Shown: positions 8,523-15,790 of the stretch, one piece after another
Numbering within the stretch: the stretch's first letter is position 1
How the letters are laid out: each line of letters begins with the position of its first letter
Notes under the pieces: model-generated
Database searches by the model: none
What the model saw: only the letters and a program-made list of their open reading frames with translations
Told to the model about the DNA's origin: nothing
Position numbers and translations under genes: made by a program
From: Telluria sp042683405
GTDB lineage: Bacteria; Pseudomonadota; Gammaproteobacteria; Burkholderiales; Burkholderiaceae_D
Length of the DNA stretch: 64,000 nt
NCBI RefSeq assembly: GCF_042683405.1
Contig: NZ_JBHUJS010000003.1
Span: 806,001 to 870,000 of the forward strand
Direction of reading: 5' to 3'

Positions 8523-9518
8523 TTACTCCGGGTCTTCCACCGAATAGCCTTTTGCCCGCAGGGCTGACAGGTACCCGTCCGGTGCAAGGATATGTTTCAG
8601 CGACAGCACGGCAAACGTCGATTTGTTTTGTGCCAGCGATCTCTCGACATTCGCGATCCACAGGTCCTGCATGCGCTTGTCGATATCCTTGAAGCCGGGC
8701 TGGTTCTTCAGGACGGAACTGGACAGGATCGCCGCCGTACAGGCGGTGTCGCGATCGGCAAAGTCGAGCTTTCGGATCACGTCGACATGGCCTTTCGCCC
8801 ACGCATTGGCGCGCGTGCGCATGGCGTCGATGTCGTTCTCCAGCTGGTCCATCGTCTTTGTGAAGCACGAGATGTCTTCCAGCGAGCTTTTCTTGAACTC
8901 CCTGACCAGCTTGACCGGGCTATCCACAGGAATCTTGATTTCGCTGCTCGTGACTTTCAGCCCGTGCTGCTTCACGAGTTTGTTGATCGTTTCGCGCACG
9001 GACCGGCTGTTTTCGAGACCAGCCTTTTCGAGAGCGGCGCTGTGAAGGCGTGACGCCAGCAGGAGTGGGCGCATGCGCTCCAGTCCATCCTTCTTGTAGA
9101 GATATTTGTCGCGTAGCGTCAGCCAGCGCTGGTACACATCGGGGGCCAGCACGTCGCTCAGGGTCTGCTTTTCCGGCAGGTCGTTGATACCGAAGGCGAA
9201 TGGGAGGATCGTGGCCATGCGCAGCAGCCCGATATCGGGCGTTGCCATTGGCGGGGAAAGGAATTCCTGGGATTGCGCGAGGATCGCTTCGACTTCATGC
9301 GAGCGCCATTCCATCTTGACCGGCAAGGGCGAGTAGGTGCCGAACACCCACAGCACGTGGTCGCCTTTGGACACCTTCCACAAGCCCGGACCGGGACGCT
9401 GGCCGACGACGCGGATCGTCTCGCCGCTGTCAGGCGCTACCGGTTCCGGTTCGCTTTGCGACATCGCGGGCAAGGCCATTGCCATCGCGAAGAACCCGGC
9501 AAACAAGCGTTTCAGCAT
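8523..9518 (-). CDS. TraB/GumN family protein
   Basis: The 331-residue protein begins with a signal peptide (cleavage near AMSQS, residue 21). It continues into a TraB/GumN domain with the family's opening LWKVSKGDHVLWVFGTYSPLP (GxxH-type motif, here GTY rather than GTxH) and a conserved helical core. The family includes putative metal-dependent proteases (TIKI-like) and the GumN proteins of xanthan clusters; catalytic residues are only partly evident here, so activity is uncertain. It lies 72 bp downstream of a TPR gene, with a perfect inverted repeat directly before its ATG that holds the likely ribosome binding site. Confidence 0.75.
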   Translation of the reverse strand: MLKRLFAGFFAMAMALPAMSQSEPEPVAPDSGETIRVVGQRPGPGLWKVSKGDHVLWVFGTYSPLPVKMEWRSHEVEAILAQSQEFLSPPMATPDIGLLRMATILPFAFGINDLPEKQTLSDVLAPDVYQRWLTLRDKYLYKKDGLERMRPLLLASRLHSAALEKAGLENSRSVRETINKLVKQHGLKVTSSEIKIPVDSPVKLVREFKKSSLEDISCFTKTMDQLENDIDAMRTRANAWAKGHVDVIRKLDFADRDTACTAAILSSSVLKNQPGFKDIDKRMQDLWIANVERSLAQNKSTFAVLSLKHILAPDGYLSALRAKGYSVEDPE

Positions 9519-9520
9519 TT

Positions 9521-9558
9521 CGTTATCTTTCCGTCGTGGAGGTGACGGAAAGATAACG
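9521..9558 (-). promoter_or_regulatory. Perfect 15-bp hairpin in the TraB/GumN gene leader
   Basis: The arms at 9521-9535 and 9544-9558 are exact reverse complements around an 8-nt loop. In the minus-strand transcript the loop reads ACCTCCAC and the 3' arm contains GGAAAG, ending two bases before the ATG at 9518. The ribosome binding site is therefore buried in the stem. It could be a translational switch, a protein operator or a terminator; no U-tract follows it, which argues against a simple terminator. Confidence 0.65.
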
Positions 9559-9575
9559 ATTGTTACTTAAACAAT
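9559..9575. repeat. Short palindrome ATTGTT-N5-AACAAT
   Basis: A second, 6-bp dyad abuts the 15-bp hairpin on the TPR-gene side. Together they fill most of the 72-bp gap between the two genes. Confidence 0.4.
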
Positions 9576-9590
9576 GCTGAAGTTGAACAC

Positions 9591-11138
9591 TTATTTCTTC
9601 TTCCGGGCGGCGAGGATGCGCTTTGCTTCGGCGAGTGGCCTGGCTTCCTCCGGGTTGGCGGGATCGGCCAGCGAGACATACTTTTCCAACGCCTCGTAAA
9701 TGCCAGCACGCTTGCCCACCTTGTCGAGCAACCAGGCCCGCATGAACCATGCGAAGGCATACGAGGGATGTTCCTTGTTCAGAAGTTCGGCATACTCCAG
9801 CGCCTTGGCATGCCTGGCCAGCCTCATCGTCACTTCGAACGCGCCACGCAGCCCCTCTTCGCGCGTCTCCTTGAAATCGAGCAGCGCGGCATAGGCTTTC
9901 TCGGCTTCGGGCCAGCGTTGCAGCTCAAAGTACGCATGGGCCAGCATGCTCCTGACTCCCGAGTCCGACGCCTCCATGCGCGCTGCCTTCTCCAATGCCG
10001 GCAGCGACCATTCGGCCTGGCCGGAATAAAGCAGGGTGCGGCCCTTCTCGCGCGTGATCCACCGGTCGTCGTCGAAGAACCGGCCCACCATCAACAGGTA
10101 GACCAGCTTGGTCCACTCGTCGATCTCGGCGGTCGTCATGCTGCGCGCCAGCGTTTCATGGACCCCGAAAAAGGTCGAGCGCTGTGCTGCGGGCAGCAGG
10201 AATTCGATCTTTTCCTTGTGCTTGGGATGTTCGATGACCCAGGTGGCCATGTCCGATGGGATCTCGGCAAGGGTCAGCGCCAGCAGCGGGCGCTCTTTCT
10301 GGAACGGTTCCAGCTGCACCGCATAGGCCGCCATTTTCTCGTAGCTGCCGCCCCAGCGCGGACGCAGCGATCGCATCTGCGCCCCGGTCAGCCGGCGGCA
10401 GTGTTTGTCGATTGCGCTGCCCTGGTTGAATGCGCGCTCGCCCACGTCCGCGCGGCCCGCAAGGCTGGCCACTCCAATCAGCTCCTCGTGCGCGGCGAGC
10501 AGCCTTGGCTCGCGCTTCAGTGACTTCTCCAGCAGGTCGATCGCCATGTCGGCGAGGAGCGACATGCGGGCAAAGTTTGCGTCGGAGGTCTCCCTGGCCA
10601 GATTGCCCCCGCGCGCTTTCGCGGCGGCGTTCCCGTGATGGATGCCACGCGCCGCCAGCGCGAACGGGCTGTCGGGCGCATTGTCCAGCCACCGCTTGGT
10701 GACGTCGTTCGACTCCTGCAGGCCATCGAAATCGTCGAAGCCACGGTGGATGGCTTCGCTCGGCGCATCCTTTGCGAAGTGCTTCTCGAGGTCGGCGCGA
10801 TACAGCGCATCCAGCTCGGCATAGGCCTTCGCATCGAGCAGTTGCCTGACCTTGCCGATGGTGATGCGCGGGCCGTGCGCCAGCTCGCAGTGCGCCTTGG
10901 CGAGACCGGCCGGCCACTGGTTCCCGGGCAGGTCGGGGAACGCCAGGCAGCGCGCCAGCGGGTCCTTGATGGCGTCGGCCGCGCGCGCTTTTTCGAGGAA
11001 GGGCTGGAGCGCCTCAGGCGCATCCGTCAGGGGACGGATCCTGGCCGGGTTGGCTTGTGCGTGCGCTGCAAGGGACATCGCCAGCAGGATCAGGCAGGCG
11101 CGCAGCCCGCCAAGGGTTGGAACGGCGCGATCGGTCAT
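9591..11138 (-). CDS. Exported tetratricopeptide repeat protein
   Basis: The 515-residue protein begins with a signal peptide (hydrophobic LRACLILLAMSLAAHA, cleavage near residue 29). It is otherwise helical, with degenerate TPR units most clearly at about 380-510 (SMLAHAYFELQRWPEAEKAY and the repeat after it). It ends in a basic AARKKK tail. TPR domains are protein-protein scaffolds; no partner can be named. It is probably transcribed with the TraB/GumN gene that follows, unless the intervening hairpin terminates. Periplasmic location is inferred from the signal peptide. Confidence 0.72.
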   Translation of the reverse strand: MTDRAVPTLGGLRACLILLAMSLAAHAQANPARIRPLTDAPEALQPFLEKARAADAIKDPLARCLAFPDLPGNQWPAGLAKAHCELAHGPRITIGKVRQLLDAKAYAELDALYRADLEKHFAKDAPSEAIHRGFDDFDGLQESNDVTKRWLDNAPDSPFALAARGIHHGNAAAKARGGNLARETSDANFARMSLLADMAIDLLEKSLKREPRLLAAHEELIGVASLAGRADVGERAFNQGSAIDKHCRRLTGAQMRSLRPRWGGSYEKMAAYAVQLEPFQKERPLLALTLAEIPSDMATWVIEHPKHKEKIEFLLPAAQRSTFFGVHETLARSMTTAEIDEWTKLVYLLMVGRFFDDDRWITREKGRTLLYSGQAEWSLPALEKAARMEASDSGVRSMLAHAYFELQRWPEAEKAYAALLDFKETREEGLRGAFEVTMRLARHAKALEYAELLNKEHPSYAFAWFMRAWLLDKVGKRAGIYEALEKYVSLADPANPEEARPLAEAKRILAARKKK

Positions 11139-11221
11139 CAGTCAGCTTCCGGAAAAGGCGATCACCAAGTGTACCTGAGGACCAGCGACTTTCGGAAACA
11201 TCCCTTCGCAATGCGTGTCGA

Positions 11222-12037
11222 TTAATCCCAGAGCGCGGGGTCGATTGTGCCGCCGCCCTGGAACACCGGCTTGCTGAAGAAGTAGCCCTGCATCAGCCCA
11301 ATTCCGGCGGAGCGCAGGAAGTCGCGCTCGGCGCGTGTCTCGACACCTTCGGCCAGCACGCGCACGCCGAGGTCGCGGCACATCGCGACCATGCTCGAGA
11401 CGATCACCTGGCGCGGGCGGTGCCTGTCAATGTCGCGCACCAGGTCCATGTCCAGCTTGACGATGTGCGGCTGGTATTCGGACAGCAGGTTCAGGCCTGC
11501 GTAACCGGCGCCGAAATCGTCGATGGCCGTCATGAAGCCGAAGCGGCGGTATTCCTCGAAGATGTTGACGAGGTGCTTACGATCGCGCACCTGCTCGCTT
11601 TCCGTCACCTCGAAGATGATGCGCTCGACCGGGAAGTCGTGTTCCTTCGCGGCGGCCAGCGTGGTACGCAGGCACAGGTCCGGACGATAGACGGCATTGG
11701 GCAGGAAGTTGATCGACAGGTAGCCGGGCAGTCCGAGGCGCGCGGCGCCCGCAACCGCCTTGACGCGGCAGGCCTGGTCGAATTTGTACCGGTTCTGGTC
11801 ATTGACCTGCGAGAGCACGCTGTAGGCCGACTCGCCGTTCGGACCGCGCACCAGCGCTTCGTGGCCGAAGATCGTGCGCGTGGCGACGTCGACGATCGGC
11901 TGGTACGCGAATTCGAATTCGATATCGAGTTCGATGCCGTTGCGGCAGCCTGCGCAGGGCGCGTGGCCGGCTTCTGCAATCAGAGCGGCAGGGAACACGG
12001 TGATCGAAGATGGAGCTGGGGATAGGGATGGGGTCAT
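11222..12037 (-). CDS. EAL-domain cyclic-di-GMP phosphodiesterase
   Basis: The 271-residue stand-alone EAL protein is predicted to hydrolyse c-di-GMP to pGpG. The catalytic signature appears intact: HEALVRG near 62, SINFLPN, FEVTESE, IDDFGAGYAGL, KLDMDLV, and AEGVET with QGYFFSKP near the end. The short N-terminal extension carries a CAGC pair (near 28-31) that could bind a metal or be redox sensitive. No membrane or GGDEF domain is present, so it is cytoplasmic. It is monocistronic, downstream of the UdgX operon on the same strand. Confidence 0.93.
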   Translation of the reverse strand: MTPSLSPAPSSITVFPAALIAEAGHAPCAGCRNGIELDIEFEFAYQPIVDVATRTIFGHEALVRGPNGESAYSVLSQVNDQNRYKFDQACRVKAVAGAARLGLPGYLSINFLPNAVYRPDLCLRTTLAAAKEHDFPVERIIFEVTESEQVRDRKHLVNIFEEYRRFGFMTAIDDFGAGYAGLNLLSEYQPHIVKLDMDLVRDIDRHRPRQVIVSSMVAMCRDLGVRVLAEGVETRAERDFLRSAGIGLMQGYFFSKPVFQGGGTIDPALWD

Positions 12038-12095
12038 GGCGGAGGGCCGTCCGGTGTTGTCGACGGAGAAGTGTACATGACCTGCGGCAACTGGA

Positions 12096-12116
12096 GAGCC
12101 CGGTTGAACAGGGCTC
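12096..12116 (-). terminator. Weak hairpin after udgX
   Basis: GAGCCC-N9-GGGCTC lies 12 bases past the udgX stop and before the EAL gene. There is no T-tract, so termination is uncertain. Confidence 0.3.
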
Positions 12117-12127
12117 GCGGTGACCGG

Positions 12128-13585
12128 TTACGGGGCACCGAGCTGGCGGGCGCGCTCGAGGGCGACGACGATGGCGTCGAAGGCTTGTTCGCGCGCCTCC
12201 GCATCGGGCACGCGCAGCGCGAACGAAGGATGGTAGGTGGCGACCACCCAGCGGCCATCGTGCATGAACGGCTCGCCGATCGATTCCTTCAGGGTTGCGC
12301 CGGGATTGTCCAGCACTGCCTTGAGCGCGGTGCTGCCCAGCGCGACCACCACCTGCGGGCGCACGCTGGCCAGTTCTCCTTCCAGCCAGTAGCGGCACGC
12401 GTCGACCTCGCGCTGCGCCGGCGTCTTATGCATGCGGCGCTTGCCGCGCGGCTCCCACTTGAAGTGCTTGACGGCGTTGGTGACGTACAGCTTCTTGCGG
12501 TCCAGCCCCGCCCGGGCGATTGCGCGCTCGAGCAGCTGGCCGGCCGGTCCGACAAAGGGATGGCCGGCAATGTCCTCCTGGTCGCCCGGTTGTTCTCCCA
12601 CCAGCATGATCCTGGCGCGTTTTGCGCCTTCGCCCGGCACGCCCTGCGTGGCGTTCTTCCACAGGTCGCAGCGGCGGCACTGGTCGAGCGTGGACGGCTC
12701 GTCCCGCTCCGGCTGCGCGCTTTCCGGCGCGACCGGCACCGTGCGGCCCTTGCGCTGGCCCACCGCCTGCGCCTGGCCGGTGCGGCGGGCGCCGTTGGCG
12801 GCTTCGGTCACCATGGCCGGGACGATCGCGCCCTCGGGCAGGTTCTTCCAGAAGCGCGACGGGATGTGTCCCTGCATGACCTGGGTGTTCAGGCGCGCGG
12901 GGTTGAAGATACTGCGGTAGTAGGTCAGCCACAGCGCCTCGCCTGCGTCCTCGATGGCGGCGGCGCCGGTCAGTAGCGGGCCGGTGGAATGCAGCGTGGT
13001 GCCGTCCCACATCACCGTGGCGGCGGGCGTGGCGATCATCCAGGTGGCGCCGCCCATACGGTGGCGGAAGTGTTCGGCAACCTGCGGCAGCACGTCGTGC
13101 TGCGGTTCGAACCAAGCGACGAAGCGCGGCGGTCCGGCCTCGGGCGCGCGCTCGCGAAAGCGCACGTAGGCATGCATGTCGTGGATCTCGCGGCTGACCG
13201 CCTTGGCCATGCCGGTCAGGCGCGCGCCATCCTCGTCGGCCGGCGAGGCGACGTCATGCTCGCCGTGCTGCCAGCGCCACAGCACGCGGTACAGAAAGGC
13301 CCAGCGGTCGGGGACGCGGCAGCAGGCGGCGGTCTGTAGCAACTCCATGAGGGCGCGCGATACCTGAAGTTGGAAGGGCGGGCCGGGCGTAGCGTGTTCG
13401 ACTGCGTCCCCGCGCCCTGCCGGCGCGGCCATCGCGAACAGGTCGCCGCCGCCTTCGACTTCGGTCCACTGCACCTGATGCGGCGCGATGCCGTGCGCAA
13501 GGAGGTCGCGCGCGGCGCTGCGCCAGGTGTCGAAGGAGTCGGCGAAGACCGCCCGCCCTTCCGCCACCGCGGCCGATGCGCTCAT
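12128..13585 (-). CDS. udgX: UdgX family uracil-DNA-binding protein with N-terminal DUF4130-type domain
   Basis: The 485-residue, two-domain protein has residues 1-260 matching the UDG-partner domain usually fused to UdgX (TIGR03915/DUF4130 type). Residues 295-485 are a family-4-like uracil-DNA glycosylase fold with CRRC at 303-306, GEQPGDQED at 330-338 and Cys397 for the iron-sulphur cluster. The loop GKRRMHK contains the histidine (386) that in mycobacterial UdgX becomes covalently joined to the abasic site, and TYHPS is motif B. The product should remove uracil and stay crosslinked, protecting damaged DNA. The ATG overlaps the stop of the radical SAM gene by four bases. A longer frame upstream is rejected because it would lie inside that gene. 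Confidence 0.93.
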   Translation of the reverse strand: MSASAAVAEGRAVFADSFDTWRSAARDLLAHGIAPHQVQWTEVEGGGDLFAMAAPAGRGDAVEHATPGPPFQLQVSRALMELLQTAACCRVPDRWAFLYRVLWRWQHGEHDVASPADEDGARLTGMAKAVSREIHDMHAYVRFRERAPEAGPPRFVAWFEPQHDVLPQVAEHFRHRMGGATWMIATPAATVMWDGTTLHSTGPLLTGAAAIEDAGEALWLTYYRSIFNPARLNTQVMQGHIPSRFWKNLPEGAIVPAMVTEAANGARRTGQAQAVGQRKGRTVPVAPESAQPERDEPSTLDQCRRCDLWKNATQGVPGEGAKRARIMLVGEQPGDQEDIAGHPFVGPAGQLLERAIARAGLDRKKLYVTNAVKHFKWEPRGKRRMHKTPAQREVDACRYWLEGELASVRPQVVVALGSTALKAVLDNPGATLKESIGEPFMHDGRWVVATYHPSFALRVPDAEAREQAFDAIVVALERARQLGAP

Positions 13586-14817
13586 GCCGCCTTCAGCTCC
13601 GGCCACAGGTTCATCTGCTGGGGCGCATCGGCGAGCGACTGGCGCAGGGCTTCGGACGGCGTGGTGTCGCGCGCGGGGTGGTAGTCGGCCACCACGATGA
13701 ACGGCGCGACTTTCTTCATGCTGCAGCGCAGGCGCGTGAGGTCGGCGTAGCGCACACGGCGCGTGCGGCGCAGTTCGACGATGCGCTTGGCGTTGCGCAG
13801 TCCGATGCCGGGCACGCGCGCGATCATCGACTGGTCGGCCAGGTTCAGGTCCATCGGGAAGTGCTCGCGGTGCGACAGCGCCCATGCCAGCTTGGGGTCG
13901 ATGTCGAGCGCGAGGTTGCCACCGGAAGCCGGCAGCAGTTCGCCGGCCTGGAAGCCGTAGCTGCGCAGCAGGAAGTCGGCCTGGTACAGGCGGTGCTCGC
14001 GCAGCATCGGCGGCGGCGCCAGCGGCACCGACTTGGGGCTTTGCGGGATCGGGCTGAACGCGGAGTAGTACACGCGCTTGAGCTTGTAGCTGGTGTAGAG
14101 CGTTTCGGCGGTGGACAGGATCGTCTGGTCGTCGCTGGCGTCGGCGCCGACGATCATCTGCGTGCTCTGGCCAGCCGGCGCGAAGCGCGGGGAGCGGGGC
14201 TCGGCCTCCTTTTCATCGAGCTTGCCGCGGATCGCGCCCATCGCCAGCTTGATGGTGTGGACGCTCTTCTCGGGAGCCAGCTTCTCGACGCTGGTCTGGG
14301 TCGGCAGCTCGATGTTCACGCTGAGGCGGTCGGCGTACTTGCCGGCCGCGGCGATCAGCGCGGGATCGGCATCGGGAATGGTCTTGAGGTGGATGTAGCC
14401 GCGGAACTGGTGCACCTCGCGCAGCTCGCGCGCCACCTGGACCAGCTGCTCCATCGTGTAGTCGGCGGACTGGATGATGCCGGAACTGAGGAACAGGCCG
14501 TCGATGTAGTTACGGAAGTAGAAATCAGTCGTGAGCTTCACCACTTCTGCCACGGCGAAGCGGGCGCGCGGGACATTCGAGCTGCGGCGGTTGACGCAGT
14601 ACTGGCAGTCGTAGATGCAGAAATTGGTGAGCAGGATCTTGAGCAGCGAGACGCAGCGGCCGTCCGGCGTGTAGCTGTGGCAGATGCCCATGCCGCTGGT
14701 GGCGCCGAAGCCGTCCTTGCCGTCCGAGCTGCGCTTGGGCGCGCCGCTGCTGGCGCAGGAGGCGTCGTACTTGGCGGCGTCGGCCAGGATTTCCAGCTTG
14801 TCGGAGAGCTTTGTCAT
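13582..14817 (-). CDS. Putative DNA modification/repair radical SAM protein (UdgX partner)
   Basis: The protein is 411 residues from the ATG at 14815-14817, chosen because it starts with the family's MTKLSDKLEIL and falls 15 bases after the upstream stop; a start 50 codons earlier would overlap the upstream gene. The radical SAM cluster motif CIYDCQYC (Cys 67, 71, 74) binds a 4Fe-4S cluster. A C-terminal helix-hairpin-helix (PGIGLRNAKRIVELRR) suggests DNA binding. The TIGR03916 family almost always accompanies UdgX; its reaction is unknown. It is the middle gene of the LexA-boxed operon. Confidence 0.92.
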   Translation of the reverse strand: MTKLSDKLEILADAAKYDASCASSGAPKRSSDGKDGFGATSGMGICHSYTPDGRCVSLLKILLTNFCIYDCQYCVNRRSSNVPRARFAVAEVVKLTTDFYFRNYIDGLFLSSGIIQSADYTMEQLVQVARELREVHQFRGYIHLKTIPDADPALIAAAGKYADRLSVNIELPTQTSVEKLAPEKSVHTIKLAMGAIRGKLDEKEAEPRSPRFAPAGQSTQMIVGADASDDQTILSTAETLYTSYKLKRVYYSAFSPIPQSPKSVPLAPPPMLREHRLYQADFLLRSYGFQAGELLPASGGNLALDIDPKLAWALSHREHFPMDLNLADQSMIARVPGIGLRNAKRIVELRRTRRVRYADLTRLRCSMKKVAPFIVVADYHPARDTTPSEALRQSLADAPQQMNLWPELKAA

Positions 14818-14831
14818 TTCCTGCCTGTGCG

Positions 14832-15539
14832 TTATGCAGGGGCCAGTTCCGCGCTTAGCTTCGTGCGCAGGTCGTCGACGAGCCGTTTCCGGCTGCTCCG
14901 GGCATATTCGATCGGCGAGAACGGCATGGAAGCGGCGGCGTAAGCGTCGATCAATTCCAGCATGCATGCGCCCTGCCCTGCCGGGAACGCAATGCGTGCG
15001 CCATGGTCGCTAAGGCAGGCCAGCTTTTCCTGCAATACCTCCTTGTAGGCGATGTGCGCTTCGGACACCGGACTCGCCACGCACAGGCCAAAGGTCCCGT
15101 GCAGGAAATGCGACCAGGCGCTGTCGGTGCGCGCGTTAAGGCCTGCGGCGATCGGCAATCCGCTGTCATCGAAGCTGTCGCGCAGACGCCATGTCGAGAG
15201 GTTCAGGGCGGCCAGGGCGCAGGCAAAGGCGGTGCTGAACTGTTCCTTCAGTCGCGCTTCGGCGCCGTCCTCGCCGCATGTGGCGATGGCGTGGCGTGCG
15301 CGGGCGATCCAGATGGATTGCGATGGATGGAAATAGCGATCTTCCCGTGAGCCGGGCGCTGGCAGCGCGCCAAAGACATGGGATACGAGGGTGCCATCGG
15401 AGGTGACTACATAGGACGGAGCCGGGACCAGGTGGCGGTCGACCAATGCTTCGAATTCGTCAGCGGTGAGGTTTGCGGCGGCCGCGGACTGGGCAACGTC
15501 GAGGTAGTGCGTGGCAAGGTAGTGGTCCAGCTCTGTCAT
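14832..15539 (-). CDS. DUF6058 family protein
   Basis: The 235-residue cytoplasmic protein has a helical, repressor-like N-terminus (about 1-40), then LVPAPSYVV and YFHPSQSIWIARA, which resemble DUF6058 proteins, a family databases label with natural product biosynthesis. Assignment is from memory of those motifs. It is the promoter-proximal gene of the operon with the radical SAM and UdgX genes (15-bp gap), and a LexA box overlaps the predicted transcription start 42 nt before its ATG. Context therefore points to the DNA damage response. No catalytic motif is recognised. Confidence 0.65.
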   Translation of the reverse strand: MTELDHYLATHYLDVAQSAAAANLTADEFEALVDRHLVPAPSYVVTSDGTLVSHVFGALPAPGSREDRYFHPSQSIWIARARHAIATCGEDGAEARLKEQFSTAFACALAALNLSTWRLRDSFDDSGLPIAAGLNARTDSAWSHFLHGTFGLCVASPVSEAHIAYKEVLQEKLACLSDHGARIAFPAGQGACMLELIDAYAAASMPFSPIEYARSSRKRLVDDLRTKLSAELAPA

Positions 15540-15569
15540 AGGTTCGCTCGAATGGATGCTAAGGAGAAA

Positions 15570-15587
15570 ACTGTACGTTTGTACAGT
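15570..15587. promoter_or_regulatory. LexA (SOS) box
   Basis: ACTGTACGTTTGTACAGT matches CTGT-N8-ACAG, the gamma/beta-proteobacterial LexA operator, with perfect outer arms. It lies 31-48 bp before the DUF6058 start and covers the transcription start predicted from the adjacent -10. SOS control of the downstream repair operon follows by inference. Confidence 0.8.
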
Positions 15588-15596
15588 ATTTTAGCA
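15588..15596 (-). promoter_or_regulatory. Extended -10 of the SOS operon
   Basis: On the minus strand TGCTAAAAT is an extended -10 directly upstream of the LexA box, so LexA bound there would block the start site. No good -35 is visible. Confidence 0.55.
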
Positions 15597-15659
15597 TGAG
15601 CGAGGGATCGGACCGGCCGAGAAGTCTTGCCGTGTGGGGGCGAGGAGACGCTTACGTGA

Positions 15660-15704
15660 AAATGGGGTCTGTCCCCATTTCGAAAATGGGGTCTGTCCCC
15701 ATTT
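15660..15704. repeat. Two tandem GGGGTCTGTCCCC palindromes
   Basis: AAATGGGG-TCTGT-CCCCATTT occurs twice (15660-15680, 15684-15704). The same unit recurs at 33908-33987. Each copy folds into an 8-bp hairpin; it resembles REP-like elements of Burkholderiales. Confidence 0.85.
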
Positions 15705-15710
15705 CCGGGA

Positions 15711-15745
15711 TGGCGGAATCGGCCACGTTATGACCGATTTCGCGA
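15711..15745. repeat. Palindromic element TGGCGGAATCGGCCA (copy 1)
   Basis: An imperfect 15-bp inverted repeat around a 5-nt loop. Its left arm is identical over 15 bases to the element at 37368 next to fur, defining a second dispersed palindrome family. Confidence 0.7.
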
Positions 15746-15752
15746 AAAAGCC

Positions 15753-15782
15753 GGGGACGGTCCCCTTTCGGGGACAGTCCCC
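15753..15782. repeat. Two GGGGACNGTCCCC palindromes after the M16 gene
   Basis: GGGGACGGTCCCC (15753-15765) and GGGGACAGTCCCC (15770-15782) lie just past the M16 stop at 15791. They may act as a rho-independent-like stop for that gene, though no T-tract follows. Confidence 0.7.
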
Positions 15783-15790
15783 CTCCTTGC

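Noticed and set aside
12128..13885. 585-residue version of UdgX
   Set aside because: The extra 100 residues lie inside the radical SAM gene in another frame and have no protein-like character; the ATG in the ATGA overlap at 13585 is the natural start.
15660..15782. CRISPR-like repeat array
   Set aside because: Units are short perfect palindromes of varying spacing with no unique spacers of constant length and no cas genes; they fit REP-like elements.
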